Position numbers and translations under genes: made by a program. The notes beneath the pieces are model-generated. The model was not told where the DNA came from. It was given only the letters and a program-made list of their open reading frames with translations, and ran no database searches. From assembly GCA_036847245.1 (NCBI GenBank), contig DAIUAL010000028.1, forward strand, positions 1 through 22,131: a stretch of 22,131 nucleotides of DNA, written 5' to 3'. The DNA is from UBA4661 sp002405405 (lineage in GTDB: Bacteria > Bacteroidota > Ignavibacteria > Kapaibacteriales > UBA4661). Below, piece by piece: positions 1 through 7,772 of the stretch; positions within the stretch are counted from its first letter, which is position 1, and each line of letters starts with the position of its first letter.

Positions 1-49
1 GAAAACAGACTATGCGTGGTGCATACATACGCCTAGGAATGGCACAGAG

Positions 50-66
50 AGTTCCCGAGCGGAACT
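50..66 (-). promoter_or_regulatory. Hairpin after the TPP aptamer, possible expression platform
   Basis: Just downstream of the aptamer on the minus strand, AGTTCC (66-61) and GGAACT (55-50) form a six-base-pair stem around the loop GCTCG. No U-tract follows, so it is not a normal intrinsic terminator. If it is part of the switch it would act on translation or as an anti-structure. A minus-strand ATG occurs soon after, near base 25, but there is no convincing ribosome binding site and too little sequence to name the downstream gene. Confidence 0.35.
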
Positions 67-71
67 GCTTT

Positions 72-163
72 CCGTTTCCCTTCGCCGGTATTATCCGGAA
101 TCAGGTTCTAAGAGTTTCATCTCAGCCGTACAAAGTCTTACTCTTGTACAGCACCTCTAACGG
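72..163 (-). ncRNA. TPP riboswitch (THI element) aptamer
   Basis: Read on the minus strand, the segment carries the conserved thiamin pyrophosphate aptamer blocks in order: AGAGGTGC, then GGCTGAGATGA, then AACCTGAT, then CCGGATAATACCGGCG, then GAAGGGAA. The closing helix P1 is visible: CCGTT at 163-159 pairs with AACGG at 76-72. CCGG pairs with CCGG around the ATAATA loop, forming the pyrophosphate-sensing arm. Between CCTGA and CCGG I count three linker bases where the forms I remember have two, a small oddity. In this family TPP binding represses thiamin synthesis or uptake genes, so the target should be a thiamin gene (thiC, thiS, or a transporter/TonB receptor) that starts left of base 72 or beyond the edge. 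The aptamer begins only about 45 bases after the cyclase stop codon on the same strand, so it may be read from its own promoter or from the upstream unit. Confidence 0.93.
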
Positions 164-207
164 TATTGAGTTATCAAAAAATTACAGATGCGAACTTAGG
201 AAATTTA

Positions 208-1569
208 TTACACAGCGGATGATCTTTTCTTAACAAGCAACAAGTACGTATGCATGGTGCCCTTGCCTTTCACTTCGATCAATCCGCGATCCTCGAAATC
301 AAACTGCTTGTGCAAATGCTCAAAGACATGCTCAGAACAATGTACACGATCAGGACTGCCATGCGACTCCATACGCGATGCAGTATTCACGGTATCGCCC
401 CAGACATCATACGTGAATTTTGTTGTTCCAATGACACCCGCAACAAGAGGTCCATAATGCAAGCCAATACGAATCGACAACGAAACTTGGTGCTTAGCAC
501 GGTAGGTGGCAATAGCAGAACAATACTCCAATGAAGCACGTGCAACACGCTCTAAGGCTTCGATATTGCGCTCCGGTGCACCACCGATGACCATGTACGC
601 ATCGCCAATAGTTTTGATTTTTTCGATGCCATGCCGACTGGAAATTTCATCAAAGACAGAATAAATTTCGTTGAGCATTTGTAATAATTCTTCGGGCGTT
701 TTGTGCGCCGATAGCACGGTAAAACCAACTAAATCACAGAATAGTACGGCAACATGATCATATTTATCGGCGATTAGCTGTTCACCTTTTTTCAAGCGTT
801 CGGCAATACTCACAGGTAAGATATTAAGGAGTAATTGTTCTGATCGAGCACGCTCTTGTTCGATATGTCGTTCATAAATACGACTGATACGTCGTGCAAA
901 GAATGATGCAGGAAATGCAATCAAAATCCCACAGAATAATGCGGCATACACGACCTTTGATCGAAGGGCAGTAATTTCGGCATTGAGTCGTGCAGAGTTT
1001 TCGTGAGAATTCACAACCCAAGGCGTACCGGGTACTTTCAGCATATACACAATCTCGCGGTCGGCATTTTCATCATGGCTTAATTGCAGAAAGCCCGATG
1101 CCCCACCACCACGAATTACCTCTGCCCATTCCTTGACGGAAGCAGTTGAAAAATCACTTGAGTTTGAGATTGTCTGAAATCGTGTGGAAACATTATCGAA
1201 TTGAACATTAAGCATTGTTACATCAGGGTGACACAAAAGCCGCGAGTCTGATGTGTTAATAACGCAAGAATACCCTCGGTTATACTCCGTACCTTCGATT
1301 GCCGCTTGTACTTCATGCAAAACTTGTGTCGTATCTCTACTCGTCTTTAATCGGTCGGTAATAAAACGAAGAAGAAATTCTGCCTCCCGCCGATTATCAT
1401 CTAATTGTAAATTGATAAACACGCGCTCAACGTATCGAAGAAGTACTTGCACACCAAAGTAACCGATGACATTGATGGTAAAAAAAAGAACACAAAAGGT
1501 AGCAATGGAAAGAAAATACCGACCGAGCGTTAGCCGTGAGGTACGCGAAACAGCACGCAGAGAGTTCAC
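208..1569 (-). CDS. Membrane adenylate cyclase, class III, with Cache-like extracytoplasmic sensor
   Basis: Converts ATP to cAMP at the inner face of the membrane. The 453-residue protein has a first membrane segment at about 18-45, a periplasmic region at 46-205 that resembles a Cache sensor (SCVINTSDSRLLCHP near 101-115, and PWVV near 183), a second membrane segment at about 206-225, a linker helix, and a class III cyclase domain at about 270-446. Catalytic residues are complete: metal aspartates D279 (FCDLVGFT) and D323 (IGDAYM), plus N395 and R399 (NTASRMES). The base-selecting residues are K319 and D388, the adenylate cyclase pair rather than the guanylate cyclase pair. The start is GTG: an in-frame stop lies four codons upstream, and AGGA sits seven bases before it. 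The ligand is unknown. It is the last gene before the TPP riboswitch and follows the Rieske gene by 64 bases. I am sure of the cyclase call; the Cache label is from pattern only. Confidence 0.93.
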   Translation of the reverse strand: MNSLRAVSRTSRLTLGRYFLSIATFCVLFFTINVIGYFGVQVLLRYVERVFINLQLDDNRREAEFLLRFITDRLKTSRDTTQVLHEVQAAIEGTEYNRGYSCVINTSDSRLLCHPDVTMLNVQFDNVSTRFQTISNSSDFSTASVKEWAEVIRGGGASGFLQLSHDENADREIVYMLKVPGTPWVVNSHENSARLNAEITALRSKVVYAALFCGILIAFPASFFARRISRIYERHIEQERARSEQLLLNILPVSIAERLKKGEQLIADKYDHVAVLFCDLVGFTVLSAHKTPEELLQMLNEIYSVFDEISSRHGIEKIKTIGDAYMVIGGAPERNIEALERVARASLEYCSAIATYRAKHQVSLSIRIGLHYGPLVAGVIGTTKFTYDVWGDTVNTASRMESHGSPDRVHCSEHVFEHLHKQFDFEDRGLIEVKGKGTMHTYLLLVKKRSSAV

Positions 1570-1576
1570 AACTTCA

Positions 1577-1580
1577 TCCT
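1577..1580 (-). promoter_or_regulatory. Ribosome binding site of the cyclase, supports the GTG start
   Basis: AGGA on the minus strand lies seven bases before GTG (1569-1567). The overlapping ATG in AGGATGAAG is out of frame and runs into TGA after two codons. The in-frame upstream sequence has TAG, so GTG is the only workable start here. Confidence 0.6.
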
Positions 1581-1633
1581 AAAAAAGTGGTGCAAAAAAA
1601 GCATAACGACTATGTACCGTGGGTGAGCCAACA

Positions 1634-1963
1634 TCAAAATGCAAAATCTCGTTCGGGGATGCGAACGATAACCATATCGTGTTCAATACGACATTCAAAG
1701 ACACGCAAGCGCACTGTACGTCCTTGCATCGTACCATCAATAATGGAGAATCGCCAACCATGCAAAGGGCATTCAATTTCATCATTGATGATCATACCCT
1801 CATGCAGTTTATTTGTGCGTTGATGAGGACAAGAATTTTCAAAAGCAACAAGACTACCTTTGTGCCACATGAGAACAATATCCTCATCACCAATCAGGAT
1901 ACGCTTGCCATAGCGTAAAGGAACATCGTGAACACGACAAACACGTATTTCTTGTATAGACAT
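1634..1963 (-). CDS. Rieske-type [2Fe-2S] ferredoxin
   Basis: A 109-residue stand-alone Rieske domain. The two cluster-binding motifs are intact: C45-P-H47 in NSCPHQRT and C65-P-L-H68 in ECPLHGWRF, spaced 17 residues apart between H47 and C65 as in bacterial Rieske ferredoxins and NirD-like subunits. There is no signal peptide or membrane segment, so it is a soluble cytoplasmic electron carrier, unlike the anchored Rieske protein of bc complexes. The start ATG is preceded by an AGGAAAAGGA tract with AAGGA seven bases upstream. It begins 31 bases after the ATPase stop, which suggests co-transcription. No oxygenase or reductase partner is in the window, so its redox partner and pathway cannot be assigned. 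Confidence 0.9.
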   Translation of the reverse strand: MSIQEIRVCRVHDVPLRYGKRILIGDEDIVLMWHKGSLVAFENSCPHQRTNKLHEGMIINDEIECPLHGWRFSIIDGTMQGRTVRLRVFECRIEHDMVIVRIPERDFAF

Positions 1964-1994
1964 AGCTGATTCCTTTTCCTCATCCGCAATCGTC

Positions 1995-4736
1995 TTACGC
2001 TAACTTACGGCGTTGCCACCATGCCACCAGTGCTTTTTCACATTCAGCAAATACAATAATCGTGGAAGAAACAGCCAAGACCATACCCCACTCTTGTAGA
2101 GTAAGCGGTGTAGTTTTTAACACGACATTCATAAAGGGAATCAAAACAGCACATGCTTGTAAAGTTGCCGCTAACAGCATCACACCAAGCAGTGGTAAGT
2201 TATCTGTTACCTTGACACGTGTTTTGCCGTTTGGGTCATCACCCGGGATATGCAAATTGAAAAAGAGCGAACGCTCAACCGAACGAGAATTCTGCACATT
2301 CCAAATTTGGAAGAAAGCAAGTGTACAAAAAGCAATCGTTCGCGCATGAGCATTATCTACACCATACTGTGCCATGCCCCAGAAATACATTGCTGTTGCA
2401 CCAACCATCATGAGCGTACCACTAAGCACAATACGTATAGCCATACGCCGTGAAATGAGAGGCGATTCACGCTTGCGGGGCTGTTGTGTCATCATATTTC
2501 CATGCTCTTTTTCGAATGCAAGCGGGAATGTACTTGTACCATCCGTTACCAAATTAATCCACAAGAGTTGCGCCGGAAGCAAGGGCAATGGAATACCCAA
2601 GAATACCGATGTTGCAACCGTAAGAACGCCACCCAAGCTTGTGCTCAAGATATACATGATGATATGTTGCAGATTCGAGAAAATCACCCGACCGCGACGC
2701 ACTGCTTCAACAATCGTTGCAAAGTTGTTATCGAGAATGACCATTGCCGATACATCTTTAGCAATGTCGGTACCCGCCCCCATAGCAATACCAATATCGG
2801 CTTGGCTGAGGGAAGGTGCAGCGTTCACACCATCGCCGGGCATTCCGACAACATGATTTTTACNNNNNNNNNNACGTTGGAGTTGTAGAACAATTCTCTG
2901 CTTAAGAATAGGTGATACCCGTGCAAAGACATCGGTATCTTCGACAACAGTGTACAATTCATCATCGCTCATTGCTTCGATTTGTTTCCCCTCAAGAGCA
3001 TGTACATCATGATCTTTGGCGATACCAAGTTGCCGAGCTATCGACGATGCTGTTTTTACGTGGTCGCCCGTAATCATCTTAACACGAATACCGCCGGCTT
3101 GACACTCTTTGACAGCCAAGTTTGCCTCTTCACGCGGCGGACCAACACTTGCCACCAAACCCGCAAAGACCAGCGCATTCTCAGCAACGATATCATCATG
3201 TGAATAAGCTTGCTCTGTTTTTCGATATGCTAAACCGAGTACGCGTAATCCTTCACCTGAATATTCTTCAACGCAGCGTGTAATGGTATCGATACTCAAC
3301 GCAACTTCTTCCCCATGAGCGGCAAGCATTGCGGAGCATTTTTGTGCAATAACCTCGGGCGCACCTTTGATCAAGACATACTGTTCATCACCACGCTTTG
3401 CATTAACCCCCATGAATTGCAATTCTGATTCGAATGGCATATCCACCGTGACAGCCCATTGCTCTTGAAATTTTGCTTTATGTCCCAAGACCAAGAGTGC
3501 CGCTTCCGTCGGGTCGCCAACAACGGTAAAGCTTTCACCGGCATCTTCCAAGCGTGTTTCTGAACATAATGCACCAATACGCACACTCCACTCTACGGCT
3601 TTATTCTCTGTAGCTTGTACTGATCCTTTTGCAACAATCTCACCTTTTTTACCATAACCTGTTCCCGTAATATCATACTGACCGCTATGAGTAAACAGAT
3701 GTACTGCTGTCATTTGATTTTGTGTCAGTGTTCCTGTTTTATCAGAGCAAATCACAGTAGTAGAACCCAGTGTTTCTACTGCGGGCAATTTGCGAATAAT
3801 GGCATTTCGTTTTGCCATTTGATACAATCCAATAGAGAGCGTCACAGTAACAGACACCGGCAAACCTTCGGGAATAGCCGATACCGCAAGAGCCACAGAT
3901 GTAAGAAGCATTTTCAAAATTTCGCCTTCACCTATCTGTCCGTCACGGAAAATTCCTGCGACAAAAATGATTGCCATGGTTGTCATGATAGCAATCGACA
4001 GTTTTTTACCGAAGTCCTCCAATCGCTCTTCAAGAGGTGATGATTGCTCTTCTACTTCCGTCAATGCTTTTGAAATGATGCCGATTTCTGTTTTTTCACC
4101 GATGTTGGTAACAATGGCTCTGCCTCGACCTCGAACGACTACGGCACCGGAATAGACCATCGTAACACGATCACCCAACGAGGCATCAGGAGCAACAGCG
4201 GCTGAGTGTTTTTTCTCTGCCGCTACCGACTCGCCCGTAAGCATGGATTCATCAATCAACAACGATGATGAGTCTACTAATCGGGCATCGGCTGGTACTC
4301 GCATACCACTTTCAAGAAGAATAATATCGCCCGGAACAATCTCACGGGCTTCGAGATCAATTTGTACACCATCGCGAACGACACGTGCCATCGCAGGTGA
4401 AAAAGACTTTAGTGATTCGAGTGCAGCGGCGGCTCGACTTTCTTGAACAAAACCAATAATCGTATTTAAGAAAACTACAAAGGCAATGACGGCAGCGTCT
4501 GTCATATCGGAAACGAGCCCGTTAATAATCCCGGCGGCAATCAAGATGTAGATGATGGGGTCATTGAATTGCTTCAAGAAAAGAAGCAGTTTCGATTCTT
4601 CAGGAGGTGGCGGAAGTTCGTTGTAGCCATATTGCGAGCGACTGCTTGCAATTGCTTGAGTTGTCAACCCCGACTCAGTCGAAGTATGAAAATGTTCTGT
4701 TATTGCGGCGATATTCAAAGAATGCCATGTGTTCAT
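1995..4736 (-). CDS. P2-type cation-transporting ATPase (Ca2+-ATPase-like), contains a 10-N assembly gap
   Basis: An ATP-driven membrane cation pump. Residues are numbered from the first possible start (GTG at 4745); the ATG at residue 4 (4736) is equally plausible, and neither has a clear ribosome binding site. Order: N-terminal cation-ATPase domain (1-60), M1-M2 (63-102), actuator with LTGES (169-173), M3-M4 with PEGLP (292-296), phosphorylation site D335 in CSDKTGT, nucleotide-binding DPTEA (411-415) and KGAPE (460-464), TGDHVKTA (559-566), hinge PGDGVNAAP (636-644), M5-M10 (about 692-905). The type II site ligands of SERCA are kept (E293, N731, D735). The site I positions in M5 are S703 and G706 instead of Asn and Glu, which resembles single-site Ca2+/Mn2+ pumps. 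Three usually conserved positions differ: G535 for Asp in DPPR, and P and A in the TGDGVNDAP hinge. The hinge changes sit close to the N run at 2864-2873. Substrate ion not provable from sequence. Confidence 0.9.
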   Translation of the reverse strand: MNTWHSLNIAAITEHFHTSTESGLTTQAIASSRSQYGYNELPPPPEESKLLLFLKQFNDPIIYILIAAGIINGLVSDMTDAAVIAFVVFLNTIIGFVQESRAAAALESLKSFSPAMARVVRDGVQIDLEAREIVPGDIILLESGMRVPADARLVDSSSLLIDESMLTGESVAAEKKHSAAVAPDASLGDRVTMVYSGAVVVRGRGRAIVTNIGEKTEIGIISKALTEVEEQSSPLEERLEDFGKKLSIAIMTTMAIIFVAGIFRDGQIGEGEILKMLLTSVALAVSAIPEGLPVSVTVTLSIGLYQMAKRNAIIRKLPAVETLGSTTVICSDKTGTLTQNQMTAVHLFTHSGQYDITGTGYGKKGEIVAKGSVQATENKAVEWSVRIGALCSETRLEDAGESFTVVGDPTEAALLVLGHKAKFQEQWAVTVDMPFESELQFMGVNAKRGDEQYVLIKGAPEVIAQKCSAMLAAHGEEVALSIDTITRCVEEYSGEGLRVLGLAYRKTEQAYSHDDIVAENALVFAGLVASVGPPREEANLAVKECQAGGIRVKMITGDHVKTASSIARQLGIAKDHDVHALEGKQIEAMSDDELYTVVEDTDVFARVSPILKQRIVLQLQRXXXXKNHVVGMPGDGVNAAPSLSQADIGIAMGAGTDIAKDVSAMVILDNNFATIVEAVRRGRVIFSNLQHIIMYILSTSLGGVLTVATSVFLGIPLPLLPAQLLWINLVTDGTSTFPLAFEKEHGNMMTQQPRKRESPLISRRMAIRIVLSGTLMMVGATAMYFWGMAQYGVDNAHARTIAFCTLAFFQIWNVQNSRSVERSLFFNLHIPGDDPNGKTRVKVTDNLPLLGVMLLAATLQACAVLIPFMNVVLKTTPLTLQEWGMVLAVSSTIIVFAECEKALVAWWQRRKLA
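2864..2873. other. Assembly gap of ten Ns inside the P-type ATPase
   Basis: Ten Ns separate ...CAACGT from GTAAAAATCAT on the minus strand. The frame is kept on both sides, but four extra codons are introduced. From the Lys of the SPxxK motif to the GDG hinge, SERCA has 16 residues before TGDG; here there are 20 with the gap and exactly 16 if the gap and the repeated GT are removed (reading Q-R-K-N-H). The run is therefore probably a scaffolding placeholder between contigs that overlap by two bases, not missing sequence. Confidence 0.95.
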
Positions 4737-4798
4737 ACAATACACGAATCAGATGATACAAAGTTATGTTGCTTATGAGAGAAATACGGGCGATGAAG

Positions 4799-5407
4799 CT
4801 ATGAAAGAAGCTGTGGTAAATGCTGAAAAACAACGCGATGCAGAACATCGGCTGGCAGAGTGCCATCGCACGACACAATGCGATGCGGCTCAGACTTGCA
4901 TAAATACTCATATCCTTCGATAACACGAAGGAAAAAATCATATCCGGCAATTTCCATACGATCTAAATGCTTTTCTGCCGAGCGCGCAATGCTGATTTCT
5001 ACAGGAATACGCATGTAAAACGTTTTATGTGGTACAAGTCCATTTGTTGCAATCTCAATACATGCCCTTACCACATCAAGATCAATACCCCGACCGAATC
5101 CTTGATATGCAAAAGATGAATCATAAAAGCGGTCACAGAGAACTATCTCACCGCGATCTAATGCCGGACGAATTACGCGTTCAACCAACTGTGCTCGTGC
5201 TGCATTAAAAAGCAATAACTCTGTTCGATCTGTCATATCATGAAATTGCTTGTTCAGCAAGATCGTCCGAATTGCCTCTGATATACTGGTATGTCCCGGC
5301 TCACGTACCAAATGCACAACATGTCCTTTTGCTTCCAAGTGTTCTTTCAGCAAACGTATCTGCGTAGATTTTCCCGAACCGTCGATTCCTTCAAAAGTAA
5401 GTAGCAT
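4799..5407 (-). CDS. tmk: Thymidylate kinase (dTMP kinase)
   Basis: Phosphorylates dTMP to dTDP with ATP, an essential step of dTTP supply, in the cytoplasm. The 202-residue length is normal for the family. The Walker A loop GIDGSGKST is at 7-15, the dTMP-binding REPG at 35-38 and DRFYDSS at 92-98, followed by AYQG. The LID region is around SAEKHLDR. A histidine follows REPG where glycine is common, and AARAQ replaces the usual ADRAQ; both are mild variations. A longer in-frame version from TTG at 5431 is open, but GAGGT at 5420-5416 lies inside that extension, eight bases before the ATG at 5407, which decides the start. It lies between the HEAT/cyclophilin gene (about 50 bases upstream) and the ATPase gene (about 60 bases downstream). 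Confidence 0.95.
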   Translation of the reverse strand: MLLTFEGIDGSGKSTQIRLLKEHLEAKGHVVHLVREPGHTSISEAIRTILLNKQFHDMTDRTELLLFNAARAQLVERVIRPALDRGEIVLCDRFYDSSFAYQGFGRGIDLDVVRACIEIATNGLVPHKTFYMRIPVEISIARSAEKHLDRMEIAGYDFFLRVIEGYEYLCKSEPHRIVSCDGTLPADVLHRVVFQHLPQLLS

Positions 5408-5415
5408 ATATGAAT

Positions 5416-5420
5416 ACCTC
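5416..5420 (-). promoter_or_regulatory. Ribosome binding site of tmk, decides the start
   Basis: GAGGT on the minus strand is spaced eight bases from ATG 5407-5405. Because it sits inside the longer TTG-initiated frame, it argues that the extra eight residues are not translated. Confidence 0.6.
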
Positions 5421-5456
5421 GTCAAGAACAAAGAAGAATTACGTTCAGGTAATTCT

Positions 5457-7619
5457 CTATTTCACCACTACCGACAATACTTTATGTCCCTGTAAGACAG
5501 CATCAACAACATCAAGTCCAGTGATTACCTGACCAAAGGCAGTATAGCGACCATCAAGATGGGGTGCATAACTATGCATAATAAAGTACTGACTACCCTC
5601 AGTGTCTTTGCCAGCACTTGCCATACCGAGCGTACCACGTGTAAACGGTATATGTGTGAATTCACTTGGTATCGTAAAACGCGGACCACCATAGCCATCA
5701 CGTCGCTCATAGTCACCACCTTGAATCACAAAATTCGATACAACACGATGAAAGGGAACATCATTGAACAACCCTCGTCGAGCATGAGCAAGAAAATTCA
5801 AGACAGAAATTGGCGCAAGGTCGGGAAAAAGTTTCAGCGTAATTGCCCCTGCCGATGTCTGCAAAGTGCATTCTTGATTGAGTGCAAGAGCGCGGATGTC
5901 ATTCATCGTGTAGGGCGCAGTATAGCGTGCTTTGCGAGCAATGCTTGGCTTTTGCGCCACACCGGCAATATTCTGTAATGCTGACAGCGCATTACCACAC
6001 GCCAAGGCAATACCATCATCAGGTGAATTCTGCAAAGAATCAAGTATCGGTATGGCTTGTACGGCACGCAGTTTAACCAAGGCACCCGTGAGCGATTGCA
6101 CCATTTCAACATCAGTAAAAGGACGCACGGTTCGCAATAAAGCAATCATTTCGTTGGCACTGCCTTTTTGTGCAAAGAGTGAATCTGTACAATACTCTGC
6201 GGCAGTCGAGACCAACGCAATATCGCCTGATTTCAAAGCGCGTAACCATATAGGATAATAGACATTAACAATCTCTGACAAACGATACCATTGCGTTGAA
6301 TCCCTACGCTCAACTTGCCACTTGCTGTGTAATGCACGTAATGCCGCCACAGCCACAATCGTTGTATTATTGACTCTAGTTTGCGACAGTGAATCAAGCA
6401 TCGCCCATACCTCGGACTTCTGCATAATTGCGAAACCATCGCATAAAGTTGCCATAAATTCAGAATTTGGTATTTCCCGCCAACGATCCATGAGTACCAA
6501 CACCCAATTTGGATCACGCCGAGCAATAATGTTAAGATAACTCGCACGAACGCGCCAATCTGTCAGCGGACGCAAACAAATTGTCTTCGCCTGATGAATA
6601 AATTCATCATGCACTACCATAGGATTATCGAAGACAGACCGTAATGCCGCTAACTGTACATGTAAATTATTATCGCTGGTCATCGCAAGGATTCGATTTT
6701 GTACACTGTCAATGGTAAAACGTGACAAAGCTCGTACACACTCATAGCGTACTCGCCAATCAGATACAGTGCTGGCATCAATCAATACTTTAATATAGGT
6801 TGGTTTATTGGCGCGAGCAAGAGCGCGAATAATATTACTCTGCGCTTCCGGCAAAGTACGCATGAGCTTATCATTGAGCAATACCGCAAGAGAATCTGCA
6901 ACACCCGTCCATACTGTTATCGGTGTACGAACAAAAAAATATGTCGCAGCAAATCGAATGAGCGAACCTTTATTATCTCGAATAAGTTGATAGCAATACT
7001 TGCTTGCTTTATCGGCTTGTGCCTGCGATAGAATACCCCGCTGAGCAATGCGCGACAATGCCAATGCCGAAGCAATTTTGAGTTTAACGGATTTATGTTT
7101 CAATGATACCAACCACTCTGCTGCCCTTGCGTCTCCGCATTTTCCAAGTGCGTCGATCAGTGCCTCGCGGACACGTTCATTTTTTTCCTGAGCATAATGA
7201 TTTAATAGTATGACCGTCGCAACCGTGTACGTTTGCATGGCACTACTTTGTCCAAGTGCAAATGCCGTATTTACTCGTACAGCAACAGATGTATCGAGCA
7301 ACATTTTTGCCAATGGCTTGAGCATGGTAGTATCTTGTACACTAGCCATTGCATATACCGCTTGAGCACGATGTTTTGGTGATGGAAATGCACATGCTCG
7401 CACCAAAGAATCCGTCATGCGGTGTGCTTGCCACCAAACAATGCTTGCTCCTACAGAATCAAACGCAGGAACGAATTTTTGCGAGGTGGTAATCGTTGCT
7501 CGTGTTTCGGATGATACTACGCCAGCGCGCTCCTGTACGGCATATACCCCCGTAGCAGAAAGTACGCACAATGCGCAGTACAATGAAGTTTGAAGAAGTA
7601 CGCGAAAAGAAAAGTTCAT
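5457..7619 (-). CDS. Exported HEAT-repeat protein with C-terminal cyclophilin-type peptidyl-prolyl isomerase
   Basis: Probably a periplasmic folding factor. The chosen start is the internal ATG at 7619 (residue 23 of the longest frame), because it puts a classic signal peptide first: MNFSFRVLLQTSLYCALCV..SATGVYA, with cleavage near VYA. The preceding 22 residues add a second hydrophobic stretch and are less likely. Numbering from the longest frame, residues about 90-575 are alpha-helical HEAT-like repeats with recurring patterns such as VRVNTAFALG, VREALIDALGKCGD and WRVRYECVRALSRF. Residues about 600-742 are a cyclophilin domain with FHRV (645-648, catalytic R647), FVIQGGD (652-658), GSQYFI (697-702, Q699) and LDGRYTAFG (710-718). 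The active-site Arg and Gln are present, so it should be active. HEAT plus cyclophilin fusions are known in Bacteroidota-like bacteria. It is the first gene of the leftward run with tmk. Confidence 0.9.
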   Translation of the reverse strand: MNFSFRVLLQTSLYCALCVLSATGVYAVQERAGVVSSETRATITTSQKFVPAFDSVGASIVWWQAHRMTDSLVRACAFPSPKHRAQAVYAMASVQDTTMLKPLAKMLLDTSVAVRVNTAFALGQSSAMQTYTVATVILLNHYAQEKNERVREALIDALGKCGDARAAEWLVSLKHKSVKLKIASALALSRIAQRGILSQAQADKASKYCYQLIRDNKGSLIRFAATYFFVRTPITVWTGVADSLAVLLNDKLMRTLPEAQSNIIRALARANKPTYIKVLIDASTVSDWRVRYECVRALSRFTIDSVQNRILAMTSDNNLHVQLAALRSVFDNPMVVHDEFIHQAKTICLRPLTDWRVRASYLNIIARRDPNWVLVLMDRWREIPNSEFMATLCDGFAIMQKSEVWAMLDSLSQTRVNNTTIVAVAALRALHSKWQVERRDSTQWYRLSEIVNVYYPIWLRALKSGDIALVSTAAEYCTDSLFAQKGSANEMIALLRTVRPFTDVEMVQSLTGALVKLRAVQAIPILDSLQNSPDDGIALACGNALSALQNIAGVAQKPSIARKARYTAPYTMNDIRALALNQECTLQTSAGAITLKLFPDLAPISVLNFLAHARRGLFNDVPFHRVVSNFVIQGGDYERRDGYGGPRFTIPSEFTHIPFTRGTLGMASAGKDTEGSQYFIMHSYAPHLDGRYTAFGQVITGLDVVDAVLQGHKVLSVVVK

Positions 7620-7648
7620 TCTCGTTGTAAAAATGATACAAGATGAGA

Positions 7649-7689
7649 GTGTAATACGATAATACACAAGAGCGTGAAGATACAAAAAA
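7649..7689 (-). promoter_or_regulatory. Candidate promoter with a palindrome upstream of the HEAT/cyclophilin gene
   Basis: On the minus strand TATTAT (7664-7659) is a possible -10 box, 40 bases before the ATG, with a T-rich TTTTTTG (7689-7683) about 18 bases upstream as a weak -35-like element. The -10 box lies inside an imperfect inverted repeat at 7649-7667, GTGTAATACGATAATACAC, with seven of nine pairs matching, which could be an operator. It lies downstream of the terminator hairpin, where a new promoter is expected. This is inference only. Confidence 0.3.
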
Positions 7690-7737
7690 CTGTGTGGAGA
7701 GTTTCGAGAAAGACATGCAACCCCTATCAGAAAGTAT

Positions 7738-7772
7738 AAAAAAAAGCCCTCTCATAGTACGAGAGGGCTTTT
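7738..7772 (-). terminator. Strong intrinsic terminator after the giant gene
   Basis: An 11-bp stem, AAAGCCCTCTC (7743-7753) against GAGAGGGCTTT (7761-7771), closes a seven-base loop. Read on the minus strand the stem runs straight into eight Us (7745-7738), a good rho-independent terminator for the giant gene. On the plus strand only four Ts follow, so it could stop both directions weakly, but no plus-strand gene is seen here. It lies about 280 bases past the giant gene's stop codon and separates it from the HEAT/cyclophilin unit. Confidence 0.85.

Noticed and set aside
50..66. Riboswitch-linked hairpin as an intrinsic terminator
   Set aside because: The stem is only six base pairs and no U-tract follows it on the minus strand.
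12..233. Plus-strand frame of 73 codons at the left edge
   Set aside because: It runs antisense through the complete TPP aptamer and into the cyclase 3' end; no ribosome binding site and no family resemblance.
2374..2856. Plus-strand frame of 160 codons antisense to the ATPase
   Set aside because: It is a mirror of conserved ATPase codons on the other strand; no motif of its own.
4675..4950. Minus-strand frame of 91 codons between tmk and the ATPase
   Set aside because: It overlaps the 3' end of tmk and the 5' end of the ATPase in another frame and has no supporting motif.
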